A program made the position numbers and the translations under genes. From Plectonema cf. radiosum LEGE 06105 (lineage in GTDB: Bacteria; Cyanobacteriota; Cyanobacteriia; Cyanobacteriales; Nostocaceae): a stretch of 64,000 nt of DNA. The DNA lies in the NCBI RefSeq assembly GCF_015207665.1, contig NZ_JADEWL010000001.1, forward strand, positions 62,001-126,000. The letters run 5' to 3'. Position 1 is the first letter of the stretch; each line of letters opens with the position of its first letter. Of the stretch, positions 48,278-56,773 are shown piece by piece. The notes below the pieces were generated by a model. It was not told where the DNA came from, did not search any database, and worked only from the letters and a program-made list of their open reading frames with translations.

Positions 48278-51200
48278 AAAACATTGAAGAATTTTTGTTA
48301 GACCTTTCCTGTTTAGATATTAAGCTATGGGTCGAAGAAGGTCGTTTGCGCTGTAATGCACCGAAAGGAACACTAACACCAGAAATACGTACCCATTTAT
48401 CTGAGCGTAAAGCAGAAATTATTAGTTTCTTGCAACAAATTAATCTCAATTCAAACTCTAGTTTTGAGTCTATTAGTCCGGTTCCCCGCAACCAAGAGCT
48501 ACCTTTATCCTTTGCACAACAGCGATTATGGTTCCTTTATCAATTGGAAGGGGGAAACAGCACCTACAATTTACCCTTAACACTAGAAATTACTGGCAAT
48601 CTGAATATTGCAGCCCTAGAACAAGCAATTAGAGAAATCCTGCGTCGTCACGAAATCCTGCGTACCCATATTGTCATAGTTAATGACAACCCCATGCAGG
48701 TAATTGACCCAGAAATCGATTTCAATCTAGAATTAATTGACTTAGAGGATTTACCATCCGCTTCCAAATTCACTACCGTAAAACAATTAGCCACAAAAGA
48801 AGGTGACAAACCCTTTGACCTGATCAACTCTCCTTTGGTGCGTTTCCATCTCTGGAGACTGAGCGAACAATCCCACGTATTGGTGATAAATATGCACCAC
48901 ATCGTTTCTGATGGCTGGTCAATGGGAATTTTTATGCAGGAGTTGTCCGCTTTCTATCAAGCTTTTACTTATGGAAACGCGACAAATATTTCTACAGTTT
49001 TACCGGAATTATCTATACAGTATGCAGACTTTGCCGTTTGGCAGCAACAGTATTTGCAAGGTGAAATTCTCGAAAAGCAACTGAACTACTGGAAGCAACA
49101 GTTAGCTGACGCACCACCATTGTTAGAACTACCTACAGACCGTCCCCGTCCCCCAGTTCAGAGTTTTCGCGGTGGTGTTGTAGAATTTCAACTAGATTCA
49201 GATTTAAGTGCCAAGTTGAAAATCCTCAGTCAAAAGTCAGGAGCCACGCTGTTTATGACAATGCTGGCGGCTTTTGTAACTTTACTTGAACGCTATAGCG
49301 GTCAGGATGATATCTGTATCGGTTCTCCCGTTGCTAACCGCAACCGTAAAGAGATAGAATCATTACTTGGCTTTTTTGTCAATACTTTAGTGTTGCGATT
49401 TCAGCTAGGTGAAAATCCCAGTTTTTCCGATTTACTCAATCAAGTCAAAAAAGTAGCTGCTGATGGTCAAACTCATCAGGATGTACCTTTTGAGCAGGTG
49501 GTAGAAGCATTACAGCCAGAACGAAATCTCAGTTATAGTCCTTTGTTTCAGGTGCTGTTTGACTTGCAGTATGACTCAAGGTCACAACTCGAATTCCCTG
49601 GTTTAACTGTAACTCCTTTACAAACAGAAATTGTTACCTCAAAATTTGATTTAAGTTTAGTAATAGAAGATACAATAAATGGTTTGAGAGGTTGGTGGGA
49701 ATACAGTAGCGACTTATTTAATGTAGATACCATTACCAGGATGACTGGTCATTTCCAAACCTTATTAGCAGCTATTGTTGAAAATCCGCAAACACCAATC
49801 AGTATATTACCAATACTCACACAAAAAGAGCAGCATCAATTATTAGTGGAATGGAATTCTACGAAGAGTGATTTTGCTGAAGACAAATGTATTCATGAGT
49901 TGTTTGAGTTACAGGTAAAACGCAATCCTGAAACTATAGCGCTAGAGTTTGGTTGCGAAACATTAACTTACGCACAACTAAATAACCGTGCAAATCAGCT
50001 AGCAGATTATTTAATAACTTTGGGAGTTAAACCAGATGTTTTAGTAGGTTTATGTGTAGAGCGTTCTGTGGAAATGATCGTGGGATTATTGGGGATATTA
50101 AAAGCTGGGGGTGCTTATTTACCCCTTGATCCCAACTATCCCCCAGAACGTTTAGCTCATATGGTGGATGATTCTGGGGTGTTGGTGCTATTAACTCAGC
50201 AGAAGTTAATTAATTTAATTAATTTATTACCTGAAAGTAAAGCCAAGGTAGTTTGTTTTGATAGTGACCTGATTTTTACAGACGGGATATATCCTGTCTG
50301 TACAAAGGTAAAGCCAAATAATTTAGCTTACATAATTTATACATCTGGTTCTACGGGGAAACCGAAAGGAGTGATGATTTCCCATTCTTGTGTAGTTAAC
50401 CACGCAACCAGCGCGATCGCAGAATATGGTTTGACTAATTGCGATCGAGTATTACAATTTGCTTCGTTCAGTTTTGATGTAGCAGCAGAAGAAATTTTCC
50501 CTACCTTATTAAGCGGTGGAACCTTAGTAATGCGCCCTAGAGAAATGTTCAGTTCTTTTGCTGATTTCTCCAGATTTATTGAGCAGAAAAGCTTAACAGT
50601 TGTCAATATACCAACACCATACTGGCAAGAGTGGGTTTTGGAAATATCTCAAGGTAAGTCTGTGGTACCAAACAACCTGCGTTTGTTAGTTACAGGTAGC
50701 GAACAGGTAATACCCGAACGACTAGCTTTATGGCAGCAATTGGTTGGGGATAGGGTAATGTGGGTAAATGCTTATGGTCCCACAGAAGCCACTATTACAG
50801 CTACAGTCTATAAACCACAATCATCATCAAAGCATAATTATACTAATGGAGTATCTATAGGTCGTCCCATAGCTAATACACAAATTTACATCTTAGATAA
50901 AAATCTCCAACCAGTTCCGATTGGTGTACCAGGAGAACTACATATTGGTGGTGTGGGTTTAGCATCTGGTTATCTCAATCTTCCAGAATTAACAAAACAA
51001 AAATTTATTCCTATTCCCTACTCCCTACTCCCTACTCTTTGCTCCCGACTTTACAAAACAGGTGATAAAGCACGTTATTTACCAGATGGTAATATCGAGT
51101 TCTTGGGTAGGATTGATAATCAAGTGAAAATTCGTGGTTTTCGGATTGAATTAGGGGAAATTGAAGCTCTGTTAGCTCAACATCCTCTAGTTCGAGCATC

Positions 51201-52911
51201 TGCGGTAATTGTCCGAGAAGACCAACCCGGAAACAAGCAAATTATCGCCTATATTGTCCCAAATCATCAACCCTCAATCCAAAATCAACTAAGGGATTTC
51301 CTTAAACAAAAGTTACCCGATTACATGGTTCCTTCCATATTTGTGATGTTGGAGGAACTACCTTTAACTCCTAATGGTAAAGTAAACCGTCGCGCTCTCC
51401 CAAAAGCGTCTATTTCTCAATCAGATAATTTTGTTAATCCTCGGACTGATACAGAAAAAACTGTAGCCAAAATCTGGAGTAATATCTTAGGTGTCAAACA
51501 AATAAGCATTCACGACAATTTCTTTGAATTGGGAGGACATTCCCTACGTGCTACTCAAGTAATTTCCCAGTTGCGGGAAACTTGGAAAATAGACTTACCT
51601 CTACGTTACTTGTTTGAAGAACCAACTACTGCCGGATTAGCAGAATTAATTGATAAAATTATCGCACAAGATAATTCTGCTAAAATCACCACAAATACAG
51701 AAGAAGATTTCCGTAAAGATGCTGTCTTAGACCCAAATATTCGACCCCAAAAATTATCTTTTGATGGGAAAAGTCAGCCTCAAAATATCTTATTAACTGG
51801 AGCTACTGGATTTGTCGGAGCTTATTTAATCCATGAATTATTAGAAAAAACAGAAGCTAATATATATTGTCTTATCCGTTCTCAAAATCTCGAACAAGCT
51901 AGACAAAAGCTACAAAATAAGTTGAAAATCTATGGTATTTGGGAAACAAATAAAAATACTAGAATTATTCCGATAGTGGGAGATTTATCGAAAAAACTTT
52001 TGGGTCTTTCTCCATCCCAATTTCACGATTTAGCAAATAAAATTGATATTATCTATCATAATGCTGCGTGGATAAATACAATTTATCCTTACTCTGTACT
52101 CAAACCCAGCAACGTTTTAGGAACTCAAGAAATTCTCAGATTAGCGAGCGAAATTAAACTCAAACCCGTACATTATATTTCCACCACCTCTGTTTTTTCA
52201 GCTATTGCTTATTCCCAAAACAATTGCATTTTAGAATCAGATCCATTAGATAAAACAGAAGGTCTTGAAAATGGATACTGTCAAAGTAAATGGGTAGCTG
52301 AAAAATTAGTCATGGAAGCACGAGATAGGGGACTTCCAGTTAGTATCTACAGATTAGCCAGAGTCACAGGACATAGCCAAACTGGCATTTGTAACACAGA
52401 TGACTTGTTTTGTAGATTAATTAAAGGTTGTATACAAATGGGAATTGCACCCCAAATGGATGATGCTTTAGATAACTTGACACCTGTTGATTATGTAAGT
52501 AAGGCTATTGTCCATCTATCACAACAAAAAGAATCTTTAGGGAAAGCATTTCACTTGCTTAATCCCCATCCTACCCCAATGAACGAACTGTTTAACTTGA
52601 TTCCAACTTTAGGCTATCCTTTACAACAAGTTCCCTATCAACAGTGGTTAGAGCAACTGGTTAAAGAATCACAGTTAGATTCAGATAACGTTCTTAAACC
52701 ATTGCTACCTGTATATTCTCAAAACACAACGGATTCAACACCAGAACCAGAATTTGATCTCACAAATACTCACCAAGGTTTAGTGGGTACAGATATTATA
52801 TTTCCTTCTATGGAACTACAACTACTAGAGACTTATTTTTCTTACTTTATCAAGAGTGGTTATTTAACTGCTCCATTATCAACTAATCAACTTACAGCAC
52901 TTTGTAGGTAA
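48274..52911 (+). CDS. NRPS 3: docking-C-A-PCP-terminal reductase module
   Basis: 1545 residues from a GTG that overlaps the NRPS 2 stop (gtga). A TubC-type docking domain covers residues 1-55 (FLLDLSCLDIKLWVEEGRL). The C domain has MHHIVSDG. Adenylation covers about 530-1030 with YTSGSTGKPKG, NAYGPTE and YKTGDKARY. PCP has GGHSLRAT (Ser1090). The C-terminal thioester reductase domain has the NAD(P) motif GATGFVG (1176-1182) and the short-chain dehydrogenase pair Tyr1335/Lys1339 (YCQSK). Reductive release should give a C-terminal aldehyde, possibly reduced further to alcohol. The hand-read code is D-V-E-N-V-G-A-I-T-K, with Glu239 as in NRPS 1. Palindrome and heptamer segments lie in frame near 50277 and 51014. 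Confidence 0.93.
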   Translation: MKNIEEFLLDLSCLDIKLWVEEGRLRCNAPKGTLTPEIRTHLSERKAEIISFLQQINLNSNSSFESISPVPRNQELPLSFAQQRLWFLYQLEGGNSTYNLPLTLEITGNLNIAALEQAIREILRRHEILRTHIVIVNDNPMQVIDPEIDFNLELIDLEDLPSASKFTTVKQLATKEGDKPFDLINSPLVRFHLWRLSEQSHVLVINMHHIVSDGWSMGIFMQELSAFYQAFTYGNATNISTVLPELSIQYADFAVWQQQYLQGEILEKQLNYWKQQLADAPPLLELPTDRPRPPVQSFRGGVVEFQLDSDLSAKLKILSQKSGATLFMTMLAAFVTLLERYSGQDDICIGSPVANRNRKEIESLLGFFVNTLVLRFQLGENPSFSDLLNQVKKVAADGQTHQDVPFEQVVEALQPERNLSYSPLFQVLFDLQYDSRSQLEFPGLTVTPLQTEIVTSKFDLSLVIEDTINGLRGWWEYSSDLFNVDTITRMTGHFQTLLAAIVENPQTPISILPILTQKEQHQLLVEWNSTKSDFAEDKCIHELFELQVKRNPETIALEFGCETLTYAQLNNRANQLADYLITLGVKPDVLVGLCVERSVEMIVGLLGILKAGGAYLPLDPNYPPERLAHMVDDSGVLVLLTQQKLINLINLLPESKAKVVCFDSDLIFTDGIYPVCTKVKPNNLAYIIYTSGSTGKPKGVMISHSCVVNHATSAIAEYGLTNCDRVLQFASFSFDVAAEEIFPTLLSGGTLVMRPREMFSSFADFSRFIEQKSLTVVNIPTPYWQEWVLEISQGKSVVPNNLRLLVTGSEQVIPERLALWQQLVGDRVMWVNAYGPTEATITATVYKPQSSSKHNYTNGVSIGRPIANTQIYILDKNLQPVPIGVPGELHIGGVGLASGYLNLPELTKQKFIPIPYSLLPTLCSRLYKTGDKARYLPDGNIEFLGRIDNQVKIRGFRIELGEIEALLAQHPLVRASAVIVREDQPGNKQIIAYIVPNHQPSIQNQLRDFLKQKLPDYMVPSIFVMLEELPLTPNGKVNRRALPKASISQSDNFVNPRTDTEKTVAKIWSNILGVKQISIHDNFFELGGHSLRATQVISQLRETWKIDLPLRYLFEEPTTAGLAELIDKIIAQDNSAKITTNTEEDFRKDAVLDPNIRPQKLSFDGKSQPQNILLTGATGFVGAYLIHELLEKTEANIYCLIRSQNLEQARQKLQNKLKIYGIWETNKNTRIIPIVGDLSKKLLGLSPSQFHDLANKIDIIYHNAAWINTIYPYSVLKPSNVLGTQEILRLASEIKLKPVHYISTTSVFSAIAYSQNNCILESDPLDKTEGLENGYCQSKWVAEKLVMEARDRGLPVSIYRLARVTGHSQTGICNTDDLFCRLIKGCIQMGIAPQMDDALDNLTPVDYVSKAIVHLSQQKESLGKAFHLLNPHPTPMNELFNLIPTLGYPLQQVPYQQWLEQLVKESQLDSDNVLKPLLPVYSQNTTDSTPEPEFDLTNTHQGLVGTDIIFPSMELQLLETYFSYFIKSGYLTAPLSTNQLTALCR
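50277..50302. repeat. In-frame palindrome inside NRPS 3 adenylation domain
   Basis: tacagacgggata paired with tatcctgtctgta (one mismatch), translated as TDGIYPVC. It is at the same loop, just before the A3 motif, as the 41391 palindrome in NRPS 1, but with a variant sequence. Confidence 0.75.
51014..51040. repeat. In-frame heptamer STRR inside NRPS 3
   Basis: ttcccta ctcccta ctcccta ctcttt, translated as IPYSLLPTLC between KFIP and RLYKTGD of the adenylation domain. The same heptamer is intergenic at 4511. Confidence 0.75.
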
Positions 52912-53367
52912 ATTAAATATAATTCCTAGACTAAAACTCTTGTGGGATGGGCTTCGGTTGCCTCGTTCAAATATACTTTACTCAAATAAAATATGCTCTA
53001 CCTTTTGTTGCAAGTAGGTTGATGGTGTGTGACGCTACAAACCTTATTACTACGTTCAAATTTAATCGTAGCGTCATATCCTTTACCCTTACATCGGAAT
53101 GATAAAAAGTATGTGCAAAAAAACTCTGCGTTCCTCTCTCTTGAAAAGTTGCTCATGGGGGGAACCCCCAAGACCGCACTTTCCGCTGCGCTTACCTCCG
53201 CGTCACTTTGCGTTAAAAATATATAATTCCGATACAAACGGATTTGATATCACACAACGGCAATAATGCCCGAAGTTAATCTACACCGCCTAAACCGGCT
53301 CCCCTACAAGGAAAATGTGACAATTGCGTAAGTCCTGTTTATTTACAACTAACAGCCAACAACTAAT
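52912..53367. other. Spacer between NRPS 3 and the exporter
   Basis: 456 bp. It contains dispersed repeat debris (cgcttacctccgcgtcactt, aattccgatacaaacggatt), similar to sequence near 34045-34115, and heptamer-like aactaac units before the next ATG. A 65-codon open frame at 53029-53226 is repeat-derived. No gene is supported. Confidence 0.5.
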
Positions 53368-54726
53368 ATGATCGAAATTAGAGAAAAATCACCTACACAA
53401 GGAGTACTAACAGTTATCCAGGAAATGAGTATTTTTATACTTATTTGGTTTGGACAAATTGTTTCTGTAACAGGCTCTGGATTAACCAACTTTGCTCTAG
53501 ATGTTTGGGTTTATCAAAAAACCGGGTCGGTGACTCAGTTCGCACTCTTGGTGCTATTTAATACTCTTCCTTTTATTCTGATTTCTCCCATAGCTGGAGT
53601 ATTAGCCGACCGTTTCAGTCGCCGTTGGCTAATGATTATTAGTGATTTATGTGCGGGTTTGTGTACCTTAACCATAGCATTGTTATATATTAGCGGTCAG
53701 CTAGAAATTTGGCATATTTATATTGCGACTGCTGTTAGTAATGGTTTCCTGGGTATCCAATGGCCTACTTATAATGCTTCTGTCACCTTACTTGTACCAG
53801 AAAAACACCTTGCTCGTGCCAACGGTATGAACCAGTTAGCCGATGGTTTTGCTCGACTAACTGCCCCTATCCTCGCAGCTGCACTGTTAAGTATTATCCA
53901 TCTCAAGGGCATTATTTTGATCGACTTTTCGACGATGCTCTTTGCTCAAATTTTCCTGCTAATACTTCCATTTCCAGAAATTAACAACAGTGAAACCATC
54001 CAAGACAGCGAAGAATCAGCAAAAATGTCATTCCTAGAGGAAGTTTCCCAAGGGTTTAGTTATTTGTACCAACGTCCTGGACTATTAGCAGTGCTGTTGT
54101 TTACCATCATTATTAACTACCTTGTAGGAGTATTTGATGTTGTTGTCATACCCCTAGCGTTATCATTTAACTCAGTAGTCATTGCTGGTACAATCTTTTC
54201 TATCACTTGTTCTGGTATTTTGGTGGGTGGTGTTGCTACTAGTATTTGGGGTAAGTGGCAAAGTTACATTCACACCATATTTATCAGCACTATCCTTGCG
54301 GGATTATTTATTTTAATTGCTGGTTTGCAACCTTCCCTATACTTGTTTACTGCTTTTGGGTTTCTCTTCTTCCTAACTGTACCCGTTATTAATAGTTCTA
54401 CTTTCGCAATATTACAAAAGAAAGTTAGTGCCAATATACAGGGAAGAGTATTTGCTTTACAAGGAGCGATCGCAACTACCTGCTTGTCCCTTGGCTATGT
54501 CAGTGCTGGTTTTTTAACCGACCATGTTTTTGAACCTTTAATGACATCCAATAGTCCTCTGGCTACTACTATCGGACAAATTATTGGTACTGGAACTGGT
54601 CGTGGTATAGGACTCCTATTAATTATCATCGGATTTCTAGTAATTTTACTGACCTCAATTGCTTACCTTTACCCGAAGCTAAGACTCGTGGAACAGGAAC
54701 TACCCGATGTTATTCCGAAAAATTAA
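53368..54726 (+). CDS. MFS transporter, EntS-like, probable peptide exporter
   Basis: 452 residues with about twelve membrane segments. The major facilitator signature between TM2 and TM3 is visible (AGVLADRFSRRWLMI). The start (IFILIWFGQIVSVTGSGLTNFALDVWVYQKTGS) and the NSSTFAILQKKVSANIQGRVFALQGAIA block are typical of the enterobactin-exporter-like subfamily found next to NRPS clusters. It is co-directional with the NRPS genes, 456 bp downstream, and is the obvious candidate to export the product. Confidence 0.9.
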   Translation: MIEIREKSPTQGVLTVIQEMSIFILIWFGQIVSVTGSGLTNFALDVWVYQKTGSVTQFALLVLFNTLPFILISPIAGVLADRFSRRWLMIISDLCAGLCTLTIALLYISGQLEIWHIYIATAVSNGFLGIQWPTYNASVTLLVPEKHLARANGMNQLADGFARLTAPILAAALLSIIHLKGIILIDFSTMLFAQIFLLILPFPEINNSETIQDSEESAKMSFLEEVSQGFSYLYQRPGLLAVLLFTIIINYLVGVFDVVVIPLALSFNSVVIAGTIFSITCSGILVGGVATSIWGKWQSYIHTIFISTILAGLFILIAGLQPSLYLFTAFGFLFFLTVPVINSSTFAILQKKVSANIQGRVFALQGAIATTCLSLGYVSAGFLTDHVFEPLMTSNSPLATTIGQIIGTGTGRGIGLLLIIIGFLVILLTSIAYLYPKLRLVEQELPDVIPKN

Positions 54727-54733
54727 TCAAATC

Positions 54734-54799
54734 AGAAGTCGGGTTTTGCTCGCAATTTGTAACCGTGTTACAGATACTTGTGCTAAAAACCCGACTTCT
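54734..54799. repeat. Dispersed hairpin element, copy 7 (bidirectional terminator position)
   Basis: Arms agaagtcgggtttt and aaaaacccgacttct. The centre contains tgttacagatacttgt, like copy 1. It lies between the convergent stops of the exporter and pntB, as copy 1 does between dedA and argG. Confidence 0.85.
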
Positions 54800-54835
54800 A
54801 TTAAAAATCTATTTCCCCGTCACGATTTTACAGTT

Positions 54836-56239
54836 CTACAACTGTTTTACTTCAGAAACTAACTTACCTACCATATCTTTAGCGCTACCAAAAAGCATCG
54901 AGGTTTTATCTTTATAGAACAGGCTATTATCAACACCTGCAAAACCTTTACTCATACCGCGTTTAATTACAATCGTTTGTTTAGCGCGATCGACTTCTAA
55001 AATAGGCATACCATAAATCGGACTATTTTTATCGCTTCTGGCGGCTGGATTGACTACATCATTTGCCCCAATAATTAAAGCAACATCAGTTTGTTCAAAT
55101 TGGGGATTGACATCTTCCATATCATAAAGTTGTTCGTAGGGAACATTTGCTTCAGCAAGCAACACATTCATATGTCCGGGCATTCTTCCAGCTACCGGAT
55201 GAATGGCATACTTAACATCTACACCCATCCGCTCCAATTGATCAGCCAATTCGCGAACACCGTGCTGTGCTTGAGCAACAGCCATTCCGTAACCGGGAAC
55301 GATGACTACAGAACGAGCATAACCGAGCATCATCGCACCTTCTTCGGGATCAATGCTGCGAACAACTTGATCGGTTGCACCACCAGTAGCACCAGCACCG
55401 CCACCACCATCTGTACCAAAGGCACTAAATAATACACTGAACAAAGAACGGTTCATAGCCTTACACATAATTTGCGTGAGGATTAAACCGCTCGCTCCTA
55501 CCAAAGCGCCGGCGATAATTAACATATTGTTCATCACCACAAAACCAGCAGCAGCCGCAGCCAAACCAGAAAGTGAGTTCAACAGCGAAATTACTACCGG
55601 CATATCCCCACCACCGATAGGGATAACGAACAATACACCTAGCAGTAATGAAACTCCTACTACCCCTAAAAATACGGGTAAATTATAAGGATCTACAATT
55701 AAAAATCCACTACCGACAATATAGGCAACCAACAGCAAAATATTAAAAGGCTGCTGTAAAGGATAAGTAATCGGCGTACCTTTGAGAATACCTTGCAGTT
55801 TAGCAAAGGCTACCGTACTGCCCGTAAAGGTGATACCACCGATAAATACATCCAGCAGCATGGAAATATTTACATCCAAACCAATCGGTTGAGAAGTTTC
55901 CAATAGCCGCCAAAATTCTGCAACCGCTACCAAAGCAGAAGCAGAACCCCCCAAACCATTGAGTAAACCTACCATTTGGGGCATTTGAGTCATCTGTACC
56001 GTATAAGCAGCAACAGCCCCGATAGCGGAACCAATTGCTAAACCCAACAGAATCATTTGATAATTCAACACCTGCTGATTTAGGAGAGTCGCGGCGATCG
56101 CCAACAACATCCCTACAGCCGCAATCACATTACCGTTTCGTGCCGTAGCAGGTGAACCTAACTTTTTTAAACCCAGAATAAACAAAGATGCAGCAACTAA
56201 ATAAGTTAACTGAATTCCAGTTGGCAGAAAATCGCTCAT
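54836..56239 (-). CDS. pntB: NAD(P) transhydrogenase subunit beta
   Basis: 467 residues. It carries the membrane domain (about eight helices, residues 1-260) and the NADP-binding domain III (SVVIVPGYGMAVAQAQHGVRELADQLERMGVDVKYAIHPVAGRMPGHMNVLLAEANVPYEQL region, split here by its motifs GYGMAVAQAQ and AGRMPGHMNV). Together with PntA it couples hydride transfer from NADH to NADP+ to proton entry. Family-typical length and C-terminus (GSAKDMVGKLVSEVKQL). It is last in a three-gene operon. Confidence 0.96.
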   Translation of the reverse strand: MSDFLPTGIQLTYLVAASLFILGLKKLGSPATARNGNVIAAVGMLLAIAATLLNQQVLNYQMILLGLAIGSAIGAVAAYTVQMTQMPQMVGLLNGLGGSASALVAVAEFWRLLETSQPIGLDVNISMLLDVFIGGITFTGSTVAFAKLQGILKGTPITYPLQQPFNILLLVAYIVGSGFLIVDPYNLPVFLGVVGVSLLLGVLFVIPIGGGDMPVVISLLNSLSGLAAAAAGFVVMNNMLIIAGALVGASGLILTQIMCKAMNRSLFSVLFSAFGTDGGGGAGATGGATDQVVRSIDPEEGAMMLGYARSVVIVPGYGMAVAQAQHGVRELADQLERMGVDVKYAIHPVAGRMPGHMNVLLAEANVPYEQLYDMEDVNPQFEQTDVALIIGANDVVNPAARSDKNSPIYGMPILEVDRAKQTIVIKRGMSKGFAGVDNSLFYKDKTSMLFGSAKDMVGKLVSEVKQL

Positions 56240-56302
56240 AATTTTGTTTGATAGTTGATAGTTGATGGTTGACAGTGGACAGTTCAGAGTTCATTACAAC
56301 TA

Positions 56303-56360
56303 ATTCTTAACTCCTAACTCTTAACTCTTAACTCCTAACTCTTAACTCCTAACTCTTAAC
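56303..56360. repeat. Heptamer STRR (ctcctaa/ctcttaa) overlapping the pntA2 stop
   Basis: About eight units of ctcttaa or ctcctaa. The stop codon of the upstream transhydrogenase subunit (56356-56358) lies inside the last unit. A second heptamer-like run (gatagtt) is at 56250-56275, right upstream of pntB. Confidence 0.8.
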
Positions 56361-56643
56361 TGGCTTTCTTCTTAAACATTTCCAACATTCTATCGGTGAC
56401 GAGAAAACCACCAACAACGTTAATCGTTGCGAGTATCACCGCAGTCAAACCAAGAATTACTGAGATATTGGATTCCTTTGCACCAGCAGCTACAATTGCC
56501 CCCAGTACTGCAATACCAGAAATTGCATTGGAACCAGACATCAAAGGTGTGTGTAAAGTTGGCGGTACTTTATTAATGACTTCAAATCCAATAAAAGAAG
56601 CCAAAACAAATACAAATAAAGCCGCAATTAATGCTTCTGTCAT
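56356..56643 (-). CDS. pntA2: NAD(P) transhydrogenase subunit alpha 2 (membrane part)
   Basis: 95 residues, three hydrophobic helices. Corresponds to the membrane segment that is fused to PntA in enterobacteria and separate in cyanobacteria. Signature blocks are LASFIGFEVINKVPPTLHTPLMSGSNAISGI and NVVGGFLVTDRMLEMFKKK (the former spans two helices). It lies between pntA1 and pntB, with 116- and 130-bp spacers. Confidence 0.95.
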   Translation of the reverse strand: MTEALIAALFVFVLASFIGFEVINKVPPTLHTPLMSGSNAISGIAVLGAIVAAGAKESNISVILGLTAVILATINVVGGFLVTDRMLEMFKKKAS

Positions 56644-56773
56644 TTCAAAAAAACTCCCATAAAATCAGTGAACAGTTATCAGTAAACAGTTATCAGTATT
56701 ACTAGTTCTTAGGCTGAGCGTGGGAACTAAGGTTTGGAGACTGAACTGCATCAATTATTGCAATTGCTCATTG

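Noticed and set aside
53029-53226. 65-codon frame before the exporter
   Set aside because: Composed of dispersed repeat sequence also seen near 34045; no protein features.
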